Below are positions 53,238 through 61,377 of a stretch of DNA of 64,000 nt, one piece after another. The notes beneath the pieces were generated by a model that did no database searches, was not told the DNA's origin, and saw nothing but the letters and a program-made list of their open reading frames with translations. Position 1 is the first letter of the stretch. Each line of letters begins with the position of its first letter. A program made the position numbers and the translations under genes. Source of the stretch: an uncultured Pelagibacteraceae bacterium (GTDB taxonomy: Bacteria > Pseudomonadota > Alphaproteobacteria > Pelagibacterales > Pelagibacteraceae). The DNA is taken from assembly GCA_902627935.1 (NCBI GenBank), contig CACOLA010000001.1:1-64000 (forward strand). The letters run 5' to 3'.

Positions 53238-54085
53238 ATTTTATTTTTAAGAAGAAAAACAAATAAAAGACCACTTACATACATTATAAGGGCATATGCT
53301 GCTGTTGGGGTAACATAAATTATATCTGAACCAAATATTTGTGTTGAAACAAATATTGCTAGAGTACCATTTTGAAGACCACATTCCAAAGCAATACATT
53401 TCATTTGCTTAATTCCTGAGGCAAAAGCTTTCGCAAGATAATACGCTAAAATCATCATTGTCAGATTTAAAATCAAAGTAATTAATCCAGCTTGCTTCAA
53501 GAAATTTATAAAGTTTTCTCTTTCCTGGTAAAATGCAGCTATAAAAAAAATAATAAAAAATACAATATTAATTTTGTCAAATATTACTATTTTTGAAACT
53601 ATAAAGTTTTCCGCAAATTTTCTTAGAATCATTCCCATGATAACAGGAACTGTTACAACTAGAAACATTTTTAGTGCAATACTAGTCATAGAAATATCTT
53701 TTGAAAAATCTGTAATTCCAAATAAATTAGCAGATGTAAAAATTATTAAAGGAACTGTAATAATACTAAATAAACTTATTACAGCTGTTAAAGTAATTGA
53801 TAAAGCAACATCTCCATTGGCAAATTTAGTTAATATATTTGATGTAACTCCACCTGGTGCTGCAGCAATGATCATTACTCCAATTGCAATTTCAGGAGGT
53901 GTTCTAAAAATTATTATCAATAGATAAGCAATAATTGGCAGAATAATTAATTGTGATAAAAACCCTAGAAAAAAATCTTTTGGTGTTTTTAATACTCTTG
54001 TAAAGTCCTCAATCTTTAAACCCAAACCCAATCCCAACATGATTAATGCTAAAATAATTGGTGCAATTTTTGTTACAATTTCCAC
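53234..54085 (-). CDS. BASS-family sodium:organic anion symporter
   Basis: A 283-residue transporter with about nine helices. Motifs of the bile acid:Na+ symporter family are IIAAAPGGVTSNILTKFANGDVALSITLT near residue 70 (broken here for reading as AAPGGVTSN and GDVALSITL) and CIALECGLQNGTLAIFVS near residue 227. In bacteria, such proteins move small organic anions. The gene uses a GTG start at 54085. It overlaps the demethylase gene at the 3' end by 4 bp in a convergent arrangement. Confidence 0.9.
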   Translation of the reverse strand: MEIVTKIAPIILALIMLGLGLGLKIEDFTRVLKTPKDFFLGFLSQLIILPIIAYLLIIIFRTPPEIAIGVMIIAAAPGGVTSNILTKFANGDVALSITLTAVISLFSIITVPLIIFTSANLFGITDFSKDISMTSIALKMFLVVTVPVIMGMILRKFAENFIVSKIVIFDKINIVFFIIFFIAAFYQERENFINFLKQAGLITLILNLTMMILAYYLAKAFASGIKQMKCIALECGLQNGTLAIFVSTQIFGSDIIYVTPTAAYALIMYVSGLLFVFLLKNKI

Positions 54086-54141
54086 ATATCCCTCTCAAAT
54101 GCTTTTTGTAATAGTGTAACAAAGATAAATATATTTTTAAT

Positions 54142-55122
54142 TTAAGAAATTACAAGAAGATTTAAAACTTTACGAATAAACTTTGCTTTATATTTAAAAA
54201 CTTTAGACTGATAAGGTAAAATTTTTTTAAAATTTAGTGTTGATAATTCATATTGTTTTTGTTTATTTACTTTTATTAAATCATTTTTTATTAAAAATTT
54301 ACATTTTCTAATAATTGTTGCTCTTGGAATATTTGTCATCTCAGAAATAGACATTGCACTAACACCACTATTAATACCAACATTATTTATAAGAATTTTA
54401 CTTGTAGCGTTATAATCAAGCGGAATATTATTTGAGTTTGGATTTTGTAACTCTTTTGAAACATTTAAAACTTGGTTCATCGCAACAGTTCCCCAAATAT
54501 GAAATGTAGTTAAATCTTGCATAAACTTATGATACCCAATGATTAGAGGTATCTGCATCCGATAATACCACCTCCAGCATAATGAAAATTTTTTTTTTAT
54601 AATTTCCTCAATGATTTTTGGATCAAGTTTTTTAGAATAAGTCTTATTTTTATTTAAAGCTTGAGAAACTAAATAAATATATTTTGATGAAAATTTAATT
54701 TGGTTGTTAGGTTTCACAAAATAAAAAGCTTTTCTATCAATTAATATTTTTTTTTTTATTCTGTTTATTACTCCTTCTTTCTCAAGTTCTAATACTTTTC
54801 TTCTTACAGTTTCTTTTGGTAAATCTAGTTTTTCACATAACTCAGCAATACTAAATTTTTCAATTTGTAGAAAGGATTTTGAGTAATACTCATCAAATGA
54901 ATACTGAATATTCATTTGATCATAAAATTGAAGAGTTTTTTCAATCAATGAAATTACAATCAAATGTTTATAATGATCGTTAAATGACCAATATATATTG
55001 TTCATCCAATTCCATTGATGACTAATCCATTCTTTACTTAATTCCGAGTAGTTACTCATTATTGTTTCGTAGACCTGATCGTCAGTTAAAGTTTTGGAAA
55101 AGTCTATTTGTTCTAAGCTCAT
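54142..55122 (-). CDS. Regulator-like protein with two helix-turn-helix segments
   Basis: A 326-residue protein with no recognised family. Two winged-helix segments of similar pattern are visible: SIAELCEKLDLPKETVRRKVLELEKEGVI near residue 93, and MSISEMTNIPRATIIRKCKFLIKNDLI near residue 262, each with the pattern (P-x-T/R-hydrophobic-R-K) of a recognition helix. An aromatic-rich region with WRWYYRMQIPLIIGYHKFM lies between. It could be a transcription regulator with duplicated DNA-binding domains. Its start lies 23 bp from an interrupted inverted repeat in the spacer, a possible operator. Confidence 0.6.
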   Translation of the reverse strand: MSLEQIDFSKTLTDDQVYETIMSNYSELSKEWISHQWNWMNNIYWSFNDHYKHLIVISLIEKTLQFYDQMNIQYSFDEYYSKSFLQIEKFSIAELCEKLDLPKETVRRKVLELEKEGVINRIKKKILIDRKAFYFVKPNNQIKFSSKYIYLVSQALNKNKTYSKKLDPKIIEEIIKKKFSLCWRWYYRMQIPLIIGYHKFMQDLTTFHIWGTVAMNQVLNVSKELQNPNSNNIPLDYNATSKILINNVGINSGVSAMSISEMTNIPRATIIRKCKFLIKNDLIKVNKQKQYELSTLNFKKILPYQSKVFKYKAKFIRKVLNLLVIS

Positions 55123-55145
55123 TGTTTAAATTTTTGATTAGAGAC

Positions 55146-55209
55146 CCAAAATGGTCACTTGTCAATCTATAGTTGCCCCATTTTGGACTTTAGCTTTTTT
55201 GCGGGCAAC
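55146..55209. promoter_or_regulatory. Overlapping inverted repeats in a divergent spacer
   Basis: Two inverted repeats share the middle: CCAAAATGG (55146-55154) with CCATTTTGG (55178-55186), and GTTGCCC (55172-55178) with GGGCAAC (55203-55209). One base is shared, so the corresponding RNA stems compete. They lie between the two-HTH protein and the first tail-anchored gene, each within about 25-90 bp of a start. They are candidate operators for the regulator or an RNA switch. Confidence 0.5.
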
Positions 55210-55232
55210 CTTGTTATATGATTTAATTTAGT

Positions 55233-55463
55233 ATGAATAAAAAAGGCTTTGATGCAGAAATAACACTTAACAAGACCCTAGAGTTTAATAATTCTGTTGA
55301 AAAGCCTTTGAAAAAAGAAATTAATCAAGTGAAAAAAGTGGATATAAATGTTCTAAAAGCTAGAGCTCAGGAAGCTCAAGACAAAGAAAATAAAAAAAAT
55401 ATTTCAATTTTTATCGTATTCCTATTAGCTCTTAGTGCTGCAGGAATTTACTTATCAGTATAA
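55233..55463 (+). CDS. Small tail-anchored protein (paralogue 1)
   Basis: A 76-residue protein with a soluble charged N-terminus and one C-terminal membrane helix (ISIFIVFLLALSAAGIYLSV, residues 57-76). Residues 37-56 (VDINVLKARAQEAQDKENKK) resemble the same part of the next gene product, with the same order NVL-x-x-R, then Q, KE and KK. Its function is unknown; the tail-anchored topology is a prediction. The two genes are 40 bp apart on the same strand and are probably a duplicated pair in a single transcript. Confidence 0.65.
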   Translation: MNKKGFDAEITLNKTLEFNNSVEKPLKKEINQVKKVDINVLKARAQEAQDKENKKNISIFIVFLLALSAAGIYLSV

Positions 55464-55503
55464 ATTATTTGAATAAAAATTAATAAGGTGATTAAATACT
55501 TTT

Positions 55504-55710
55504 GTGAAAAATACTCTAATATCACTCAGAAATAAATTTGTATCAAGATATACAATCAAAGATGTTGATACTTATGAAGCTAAATCAACTAATATTAATG
55601 TATTATTGAATAGAGTAAAACTCGATCAAAAAAAAGAAAGTAGAAAAAAAATATTATTTACTGCAGTAACGTCACTTGGCCTTCTTTTATTTGGTGTTAT
55701 GATATTTTAG
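55504..55710 (+). CDS. Small tail-anchored protein (paralogue 2)
   Basis: A 68-residue protein starting with GTG, preceded by an AAGGTG-like site. Residues 29-48 (TNINVLLNRVKLDQKKESRK) align with residues 38-57 of the previous protein, and a C-terminal membrane helix (ILFTAVTSLGLLLFGVMIF) follows. It has no recognised family. The shared NVLxxR, Q-x-KE and KK pattern supports a gene duplication and a conserved short motif rather than chance. The gene ends 85 bp before the tRNA promoter. Confidence 0.6.
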   Translation: MKNTLISLRNKFVSRYTIKDVDTYEAKSTNINVLLNRVKLDQKKESRKKILFTAVTSLGLLLFGVMIF

Positions 55711-55794
55711 TTAAATATTTACCTGTAAAAATTAAGATAATTTGGGACAATTCCTTTTCAATCAATCAATTATACAATTAAGCAGCTAAGCCAT

Positions 55795-55823
55795 TTGCAA
55801 CGTTTTTTTAAAAGTAGTATAAA
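55795..55823 (+). promoter_or_regulatory. Promoter of tRNA-Met
   Basis: TTGCAA at 55795-55800 and TATAAA at 55818-55823, 17-bp spacer, predict a start near 55830, just before the tRNA 5' end at 55836. Confidence 0.6.
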
Positions 55824-55835
55824 CCTAATAATTTT

Positions 55836-55912
55836 GGCGGGGTAGCTCAGTTGGTTAGAGCGCAGGACTCATAAGCCTGAGGTCAGTGGTTCGATCCCAC
55901 TTCCCGCTACCA
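55836..55912 (+). tRNA. tRNA-Met (CAU), elongator type
   Basis: A 77-nt cloverleaf with encoded CCA. The acceptor stem GGCGGGG pairs with TCCCGCT with G-U pairs at both ends, the D arm reads TAGCTCAG...GAGC, anticodon CAT sits in GGACTCATAAGCC, and the T arm is GTGGTTCGATCCCAC. The paired first acceptor bases and lack of the initiator GGG/CCC anticodon stem pattern favour the elongator tRNA-Met; alphaproteobacterial elongator tRNAs have a closely similar GGCGGAGTAGCTCAG start. A lysidine-modified tRNA-Ile(CAU) is a less likely alternative. Confidence 0.9.
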
Positions 55913-55918
55913 TTAAAT

Positions 55919-56623
55919 TTAAAGAATCTTTTTTAATTTACTAATATTCATACCCTGATTAGCTGGAATTTTGTCAGATTTTGATAATTTTGCTTTTTTA
56001 ACATTTATTTTTTTTGATTTTGCAAAATTATAAACAGATTGTTGTTTGCCACCAACATTAAGTATACCTTTTTTATTAATAATACTTGGTAAAATTTTAA
56101 CTAAATCTTCGTGATACATGAAATTAGAAATTAAATTGGTAAAAGCCTGCTTATATTGGAAAGGTTTTTCAGTCATAGTAATTCTTAAAATAAGAGAATT
56201 TTTATACATTGAGACAGCACATTCACCTCCAAGTTTAGAAATCCCGTAATTATTAAATGGTTTAACTGGGTCGGTTTCTTTGTAATTACCTTTTGAACCC
56301 TCGTAAACATACCCAGTTGAAAAATAAACAATTTTAATATTAAATTTATTACAAATTTTTACTAAATTTGCAGTCCCTATTATATTCAAATCAATACTTT
56401 TATTGATATTTTTTTCGTGAATGTTCATTGGCCTTGATAATCCTGCAGTATGTAAAATTATTTGAGGTTTAGTTTTTTTAATAATTTTTAGTATTGATCT
56501 TTCACTAAGAATATTACATTCTTTTTTAGTCGCGAAATATAAATTTAATTTAGTATTTTTATTTTTTAAAATTTTAGCAAATCTACCATCACTGCCTGTT
56601 ACTAAAATTTTTTTTTTAGACAT
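55919..56623 (-). CDS. RmlD-like NAD-dependent sugar reductase
   Basis: A 234-residue SDR, short compared with about 290 for dTDP-4-dehydrorhamnose reductase. VTGSDGRFAKILK at the N-terminus, HTAGLSRPMNIHEKNINKSIDLN near residue 57, catalytic FSTGYVYEG near residue 103 and YGISKLGGE near residue 128 are visible. The missing part is the C-terminal substrate domain, so either a different substrate or a reduced form is possible. It overlaps the rfbC start by 8 bp and ends 6 bp from the tRNA end. Confidence 0.78.
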   Translation of the reverse strand: MSKKKILVTGSDGRFAKILKNKNTKLNLYFATKKECNILSERSILKIIKKTKPQIILHTAGLSRPMNIHEKNINKSIDLNIIGTANLVKICNKFNIKIVYFSTGYVYEGSKGNYKETDPVKPFNNYGISKLGGECAVSMYKNSLILRITMTEKPFQYKQAFTNLISNFMYHEDLVKILPSIINKKGILNVGGKQQSVYNFAKSKKINVKKAKLSKSDKIPANQGMNISKLKKIL

Positions 56624-57143
56624 TATTTCTTTTTCTATAATCTAAATAAGATATACCATTTTGATCTTTTTTCGAAATAATCATCTTTTTAATTGGCCAT
56701 TTAATTTTCAATTTTTCATCATTATATCGTATTGTTGTTTCACTTTTTTGATTTCTATATTCAGTACATGAATAAGTTATAAAATTTTCTTTTGATAAAG
56801 TACAAAATCCATGAGCAAAGCCAGGTGGTATATAAATAGATTTAGAATTTTTATCACTTAAAATAATACTAAATACTTTTCCGAAAGATTTTGAGTTTTT
56901 TCTTAGATCTAAGGCAACATCGAAAATTTTACCTTTTAGAACTGTTATTATCTTTCCTTGAGGTCTTTTAGTTTGAATGTGAAGTCCTCTTAAAACATTT
57001 TTTTTTGAAAAAGACATTACATTAAAAATAAATTTTTTTTTAATATAATTTTCAGAATATAACTCTTGAAAATACCCTCTAGAATCTTCAAATTTTTTTT
57101 TTTGAATAATCAATAAATCTTTAAACTTTGTTTTAATTATCAT
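56616..57143 (-). CDS. rfbC: dTDP-4-dehydrorhamnose 3,5-epimerase
   Basis: Epimerises the dTDP-4-keto-6-deoxyglucose intermediate in dTDP-rhamnose synthesis. It has 175 residues from the ATG at 57143. KKFEDSRGYFQELYSEN near residue 15, the catalytic His in LRGLHIQTKRPQGKIITVLKG near residue 52, DVALDLRKNSKSFGK near residue 75 and YIPPGFAHGFCTLS near residue 103 are the RmlC cupin motifs. It shares an operon and 4-8 bp overlaps with rfbA before and the RmlD-like gene after. Confidence 0.93.
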   Translation of the reverse strand: MIIKTKFKDLLIIQKKKFEDSRGYFQELYSENYIKKKFIFNVMSFSKKNVLRGLHIQTKRPQGKIITVLKGKIFDVALDLRKNSKSFGKVFSIILSDKNSKSIYIPPGFAHGFCTLSKENFITYSCTEYRNQKSETTIRYNDEKLKIKWPIKKMIISKKDQNGISYLDYRKRNNV

Positions 57144-57145
57144 AA

Positions 57146-58012
57146 TCAAATAAGATTATTCAGATATTTTGAGTAATCACAATTACCATAAAATTTAATT
57201 GCATTTCTAATATGTTTTTTATTTATCCACTTAAAATTAAAAGCTATTTCTTCTAAACAGGCAATCTTGAAACCTTGTCTATTCTCTATCGCAGAAACAA
57301 ATGCAGAAGTCTTATAAAAATCTTCAATCGAACCCGTATCAAGCCATGCACCGCCTCTACCAATTAAGTCAGCAGTTAGTTGGTTTTTTTTCCGATAAAT
57401 ATTCAATAAATCAACAATTTCAAGCTCATTTCTTCTTGAGGGTCTAAGTTTTTTTGCGTAATTAACTACTTTTTTGTCAAAAAAATACAAACCTGTTATG
57501 GCTAAATCAGAAAAAAATTTTTTTGGTTTTTCTTTAATTGATAAAATCTTATTTTTGGAGTTTATTTTTGCAACTCCAAATGCCTCTGGTTTTTGAACTT
57601 TATACAAAACAATTTTAGCCCCATTTTTTAATTTTGTGTTTTCAAGAAGTTTACTTGACAAATATTGACCATAAAAAAAGTTATCTCCTAGTATCATTGC
57701 GACATTTTGATTTCCTATAAACTTTTCCCCTAGAATAAATGCATCAGGTAAACCTCTTGGTTTATCTTGCTCCTTATATTCAATCTTTAAGCCTAGATTA
57801 TTTCCATTTGGTAGTATCTTTTTATATTGATCTAATTGACCTTTATTAACAATGATTAATATATCTCTTATTTTAGCTAGCATTAAAATTGATAAAGGGT
57901 AAAAAATTAATGGCTTATCATAAACTGGAAGTAGTTGTTTATTCACCGCTTTGGTTAATGGACTCATTCTTGTTCCCTGACCTCCAGCTAATATAATTCC
58001 TTTTTTAATCAT
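57146..58012 (-). CDS. rfbA: Glucose-1-phosphate thymidylyltransferase
   Basis: Makes dTDP-glucose from dTTP and glucose-1-phosphate. 288 residues. The nucleotidyltransferase loop KGIILAGGQGTRMSPLTKAVNKQLLPVYDKP at residues 3-33 is read here in pieces: LAGGQGTRMSPLT and KQLLPVYDKP. MILGDNFFYG near residue 106, FGVAKINSKNKILSIKEKP near residue 144 and the closing WLDTGSIEDFYKTSAFV near residue 222 follow RmlA. It is in the rfbB-rfbA-rfbC order with overlapping ends. Confidence 0.95.
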   Translation of the reverse strand: MIKKGIILAGGQGTRMSPLTKAVNKQLLPVYDKPLIFYPLSILMLAKIRDILIIVNKGQLDQYKKILPNGNNLGLKIEYKEQDKPRGLPDAFILGEKFIGNQNVAMILGDNFFYGQYLSSKLLENTKLKNGAKIVLYKVQKPEAFGVAKINSKNKILSIKEKPKKFFSDLAITGLYFFDKKVVNYAKKLRPSRRNELEIVDLLNIYRKKNQLTADLIGRGGAWLDTGSIEDFYKTSAFVSAIENRQGFKIACLEEIAFNFKWINKKHIRNAIKFYGNCDYSKYLNNLI

Positions 58013-59022
58013 TTAGTGCCTAATCTTTTTATAATATCTTTTTTTGATAAATATTTATAATATTTTTTATTTTTCAAATACCAATCAAAAGTTAATTTAA
58101 TACCTTGTCTAAAATTTGTTCTTGGTTTCCAGTTAAGTTTATTCTTAATTTTGTTACTGTTTAAAGCATATCGAATATCATGTCCTGGTCTATCTTTAAT
58201 AAATAAAATTTTAACTTTTTTTCCAATTTTAATTAAAGATTTTGAAACATCTAATAATTCCTTTGAAACTTGTAAATTGCTTAAATTTTTACCTGATCCT
58301 ATGTTGTAAAACTCTCCAATCTTACCTTTATTAAATACTTTAAGTAAAGCTTCGCAGTGATCTTTTACATAAATCCATTCTCTTGAGTTGGTTCCTTTAC
58401 CATAAATTGGTAAAGGTTTGTTATTTAAAATATTATAGATAAGTTTTGGTACTAATTTTTCTGGGTGTTGTTTAGGACCATAATTATTTGAACAATTTGT
58501 TACAATCGCTGGAATTTTAAAAGTTCTTACATATGAATAAACTAAATGGTCTGAAGCAGCTTTACTTGCAGCATATGGAGAACTTGGTTTATATGGATAT
58601 TTTTCAGATGATCTGCCAGTTAAAATATCTCCATAAACTTCATCAGTGGATATATGGATTAATTTTGATTTATATTTTTTTGAGTATTCTTTGAAACATT
58701 CTAAAAGATTAAAAATACCAACGATATTACTTTGAATAAAATTTTTTGGACTATCTATTGACCTATCAACATGAGTTTCAGCTGCAAGATTAAAAACTGC
58801 CGCTGGTTTATATCGTTCTAGTATTCTTTTAATTTTTTTGTCTCTAATATCACATTTGATAAATTTATATTTTTTTGAATTCTTATATTCTTTAGTATTA
58901 TAAAAATTCGATGAGTATGTAGCTTTATCAATATTGATGACATAATAATTTTTACTTATTAGAAGATCTAATAAATTACTACCTATAAAACCTAGTCCAC
59001 CTGTAACAATTATTTTTTTCAT
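58009..59022 (-). CDS. rfbB: dTDP-glucose 4,6-dehydratase
   Basis: Converts dTDP-glucose to dTDP-4-keto-6-deoxyglucose. 337 residues. GGLGFIGSNLLDLLI at residues 8-22, HISTDEVYGDI near residue 123 (active-site Thr-Asp-Glu), YAASKAASDHLVYSY near residue 150 and NCSNNYGPKQHPEKLVPKLI near residue 177 define RmlB. It is the first gene of the four-gene rfb operon. The product could also feed dTDP-fucosamine-type sugars rather than only rhamnose. Confidence 0.95.
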   Translation of the reverse strand: MKKIIVTGGLGFIGSNLLDLLISKNYYVINIDKATYSSNFYNTKEYKNSKKYKFIKCDIRDKKIKRILERYKPAAVFNLAAETHVDRSIDSPKNFIQSNIVGIFNLLECFKEYSKKYKSKLIHISTDEVYGDILTGRSSEKYPYKPSSPYAASKAASDHLVYSYVRTFKIPAIVTNCSNNYGPKQHPEKLVPKLIYNILNNKPLPIYGKGTNSREWIYVKDHCEALLKVFNKGKIGEFYNIGSGKNLSNLQVSKELLDVSKSLIKIGKKVKILFIKDRPGHDIRYALNSNKIKNKLNWKPRTNFRQGIKLTFDWYLKNKKYYKYLSKKDIIKRLGTK

Positions 59023-59030
59023 TTTAAATT

Positions 59031-59558
59031 TTAATGTCCTGGAAATTCTATCAAATTTTCAACTTTATATCCTTCTTTAACTAAATTTTTACATCCATTT
59101 AAATCAAAAAGATTTATAACAAATATAAAACATGAAACTTGTCCACCTGAAATTTCAATTAATTTTGCTGCTGCTTCTGCGGTGCCTCCTGTAGCAATTA
59201 GGTCATCTATAACCAAAACATGGTCATTTTTTTGAATAGAATCTTTATGAACCTCAATTGTTGCAGTGCCGTACTCTAGTTCAAAATCAATGGAGTACAC
59301 ATCACCAGGCAACTTATTTTTTTTACGTAACATTACAAAAGGTTTTTTTAATAAGTATGAAACTGCTGAGGCAAAAACAAAACCTCTAGATTCTATTGCA
59401 GCTATTTTGTCTATTTGATAACTTTTTGATCTTTCAACTATTTGGTTAATACAATTTTCAAAAGCTTTTTCATTTTTAATAAGTGTAGTTATATCCCTAA
59501 ATAATATACCCTTTTTAGGATAATTAGGAATTGATCTTATAAAGTCTTTTAAATTCAT
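59031..59558 (-). CDS. apt: Adenine phosphoribosyltransferase
   Basis: Salvages adenine to AMP using PRPP. 175 residues. IRSIPNYPKKGILFRDITTLI at the N-terminus, IESRGFVFASAVSYLL near residue 54 and the PRPP-binding VLVIDDLIATGGTAEAAAKLI near residue 112 are the standard APT signature pieces. It is divergent from mtnP, whose reaction liberates adenine, so adenine from methylthioadenosine is recycled by the neighbouring gene. Its 5' end is 41 bp from mtnP, leaving space for two back-to-back promoters. Confidence 0.95.
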   Translation of the reverse strand: MNLKDFIRSIPNYPKKGILFRDITTLIKNEKAFENCINQIVERSKSYQIDKIAAIESRGFVFASAVSYLLKKPFVMLRKKNKLPGDVYSIDFELEYGTATIEVHKDSIQKNDHVLVIDDLIATGGTAEAAAKLIEISGGQVSCFIFVINLFDLNGCKNLVKEGYKVENLIEFPGH

Positions 59559-59599
59559 AATTGTTAATTATAAAAACATAAATAAATTAATATTTTACT

Positions 59600-60472
59600 A
59601 TGACAATAAATAAATTAGCATTTATAGGTGGAAGTGGGCTCTATGATGTTGAGGAGTTTAAAAATAGAGAATTATTGGATTTAAATACCCCTTGGGGAAA
59701 GCCATCAGATCAAATTTTAAAAACTGATTACAAAAATAAAGAGGTATATTTTTTACCTAGACATGGAAGAGGTCATATTATATCTCCCTCAAAAATAAAC
59801 TTTAGAGCTAATATCGATGCCCTTAAACAATTAGGGGTTACTGATATAGTATCAATTTCTGCTGTTGGCTCTCTAAAAGAAAATTTGCCTCCAGGAAAAT
59901 TTGTAATCATTGATCAATTTATAGACAGAACATTTACAAGAGAAAAAACTTTTTTTAATGATGAAATTGTTGCACATGTTTCCATGGCCCATCCAACATC
60001 TAATGGTTTAATGAATGCTTGTGAAGAATCAATAAAAAAGGAGAAAATAGAATATCAAAGAAATGGAACATATGTTGTGATAGAAGGTCCACAATTTTCA
60101 ACCTTAGCAGAATCAAATTTATATAGAACATGGAAAGCAGATGTTATTGGAATGACTAATATGCCAGAAGCAAAATTAGCAAGAGAGGCAGAAATAAGAT
60201 ATGCATCTGTTTCAATGGTAACAGATTATGATTGTTGGCATCCAGATCATGAAAATGTTGATGTTCAACAAGTTATAAAAAATTTATTAGGAAATGTAGC
60301 TAAAGCAAAAAATATGATTAAAGATTTAATTGAGAATTTTGAAAATTATATTGATCCAAATGATCCCGCAAATAACTGTTTGGATGTGGCAATTATTACT
60401 GCACCTGAAAAAAGAACAAAAAAAACCAAAGATAAACTAAAAACAATAGCCGGAAGAGTTCTAAGTAAATGA
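59600..60472 (+). CDS. mtnP: S-methyl-5'-thioadenosine phosphorylase
   Basis: Cleaves methylthioadenosine to adenine and methylthioribose-1-phosphate. 290 residues. GGSGLYDVEEFKN near residue 10, PRHGRGHIISPSKINFRANI near residue 53, SAVGSLKENLPPGKFVIIDQFIDRT near residue 90 (in two pieces: AVGSLKENLPPG and VIIDQFIDRT), GTYVVIEGPQFST near residue 154, and GMTNMPEAKLAREAEI near residue 190 are family hallmarks. It overlaps the exported hydrolase gene by 4 bp, making it the first gene of a five-gene operon. Confidence 0.95.
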   Translation: MTINKLAFIGGSGLYDVEEFKNRELLDLNTPWGKPSDQILKTDYKNKEVYFLPRHGRGHIISPSKINFRANIDALKQLGVTDIVSISAVGSLKENLPPGKFVIIDQFIDRTFTREKTFFNDEIVAHVSMAHPTSNGLMNACEESIKKEKIEYQRNGTYVVIEGPQFSTLAESNLYRTWKADVIGMTNMPEAKLAREAEIRYASVSMVTDYDCWHPDHENVDVQQVIKNLLGNVAKAKNMIKDLIENFENYIDPNDPANNCLDVAIITAPEKRTKKTKDKLKTIAGRVLSK

Positions 60473-61377
60473 AAAAATTTATAGCGATATCATTTATCAT
60501 TTTATTTAACACAAATGTCTTAGCTGATAAAATGACTAAGAGTGGATTTTTGACTGACAAAGTTAGTTATTCAAAAGAACAAAAAATAGAGAACCCGCAA
60601 AATAAAATTCTATTAATTTATAATCATGGTCAAACTACTCATGATGGTCCTTCCAGTGATTGCGCATGGAAGGGAGGAATGCATAATATGTCATCTTTAG
60701 TTGGAAAAAAAATTAAAGATAAAGAGATAGTGGTTTATCTCTTTTGTACAGGCAAACTTAAAGGAGATGATTATAAAAGATTATGGAATAAAAAAAAATT
60801 TACAGAACCATATAAAGGTAAGCCTAAACTTGAAAAAAGATTAGATGCAAATTTAAAACTTATTGAGGATTTTACTGCTCAAGGATTTAATAAAAAACAA
60901 ATGTTTATAACTGGGCGATCTTGTGGTGGATGGATGACAATGATGTTACTCAGTAGATATCAAGATATTGTCGCTGGTGGTATTTCTTTCGTACCTGAAT
61001 GCTATGGTCGTTTAACCAAAACGTATAAAGTTGAGAAAGTTGGAGTAGAGGATGCTTTAAAAAAATTTAAAGAAAAAGATGGTACTGGTCCAGCCAATAT
61101 GAGGCAAATGCAAATAGATGAGATCAAAAAAAGCTCAAATTTACCTGTATTAGTTTTTACTCATCCTAAAGATCCATTTGGTGGATTAGTATCTGATTGG
61201 GTTGAGGAAGTTTCTGGTGTTGAAAGAATAGTCATTTCTCAAGACAACAAGGTTAATGGAAAAAGCTGTAGTGTATGGGGAAAACCAATTAAAAATTATC
61301 ATGATATGGACAGGGCAAATTGTTTCAAAGAATTTAATCAAAAAATTTTAGATTTTATTGCTTCAAGAGTTAATTAA
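60469..61377 (+). CDS. Exported alpha/beta hydrolase-like protein
   Basis: A 302-residue protein with a signal peptide (MKKFIAISFIILFNTNVLA, residues 1-19). The nucleophile elbow reads GRSCGGWMTMMLL near residue 148, and YNHGQTTHDGPSSDCAW near residue 51 and FTHPKDPFGG near residue 233 provide oxyanion and acid loops. The C-terminal NYHDMDRANC provides a candidate histidine. It has several cysteines, some of which could form disulfides in the periplasm. Substrate unknown. It sits inside the MTA salvage operon with a 4-bp overlap upstream and no gap downstream. Confidence 0.72.
   Translation: MKKFIAISFIILFNTNVLADKMTKSGFLTDKVSYSKEQKIENPQNKILLIYNHGQTTHDGPSSDCAWKGGMHNMSSLVGKKIKDKEIVVYLFCTGKLKGDDYKRLWNKKKFTEPYKGKPKLEKRLDANLKLIEDFTAQGFNKKQMFITGRSCGGWMTMMLLSRYQDIVAGGISFVPECYGRLTKTYKVEKVGVEDALKKFKEKDGTGPANMRQMQIDEIKKSSNLPVLVFTHPKDPFGGLVSDWVEEVSGVERIVISQDNKVNGKSCSVWGKPIKNYHDMDRANCFKEFNQKILDFIASRVN

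Noticed and set aside
55836-55912. tRNA-Met as proven attachment site of an island
   Set aside because: No integrase and no direct repeat of the tRNA end was found by eye; listed only as a hypothesis.
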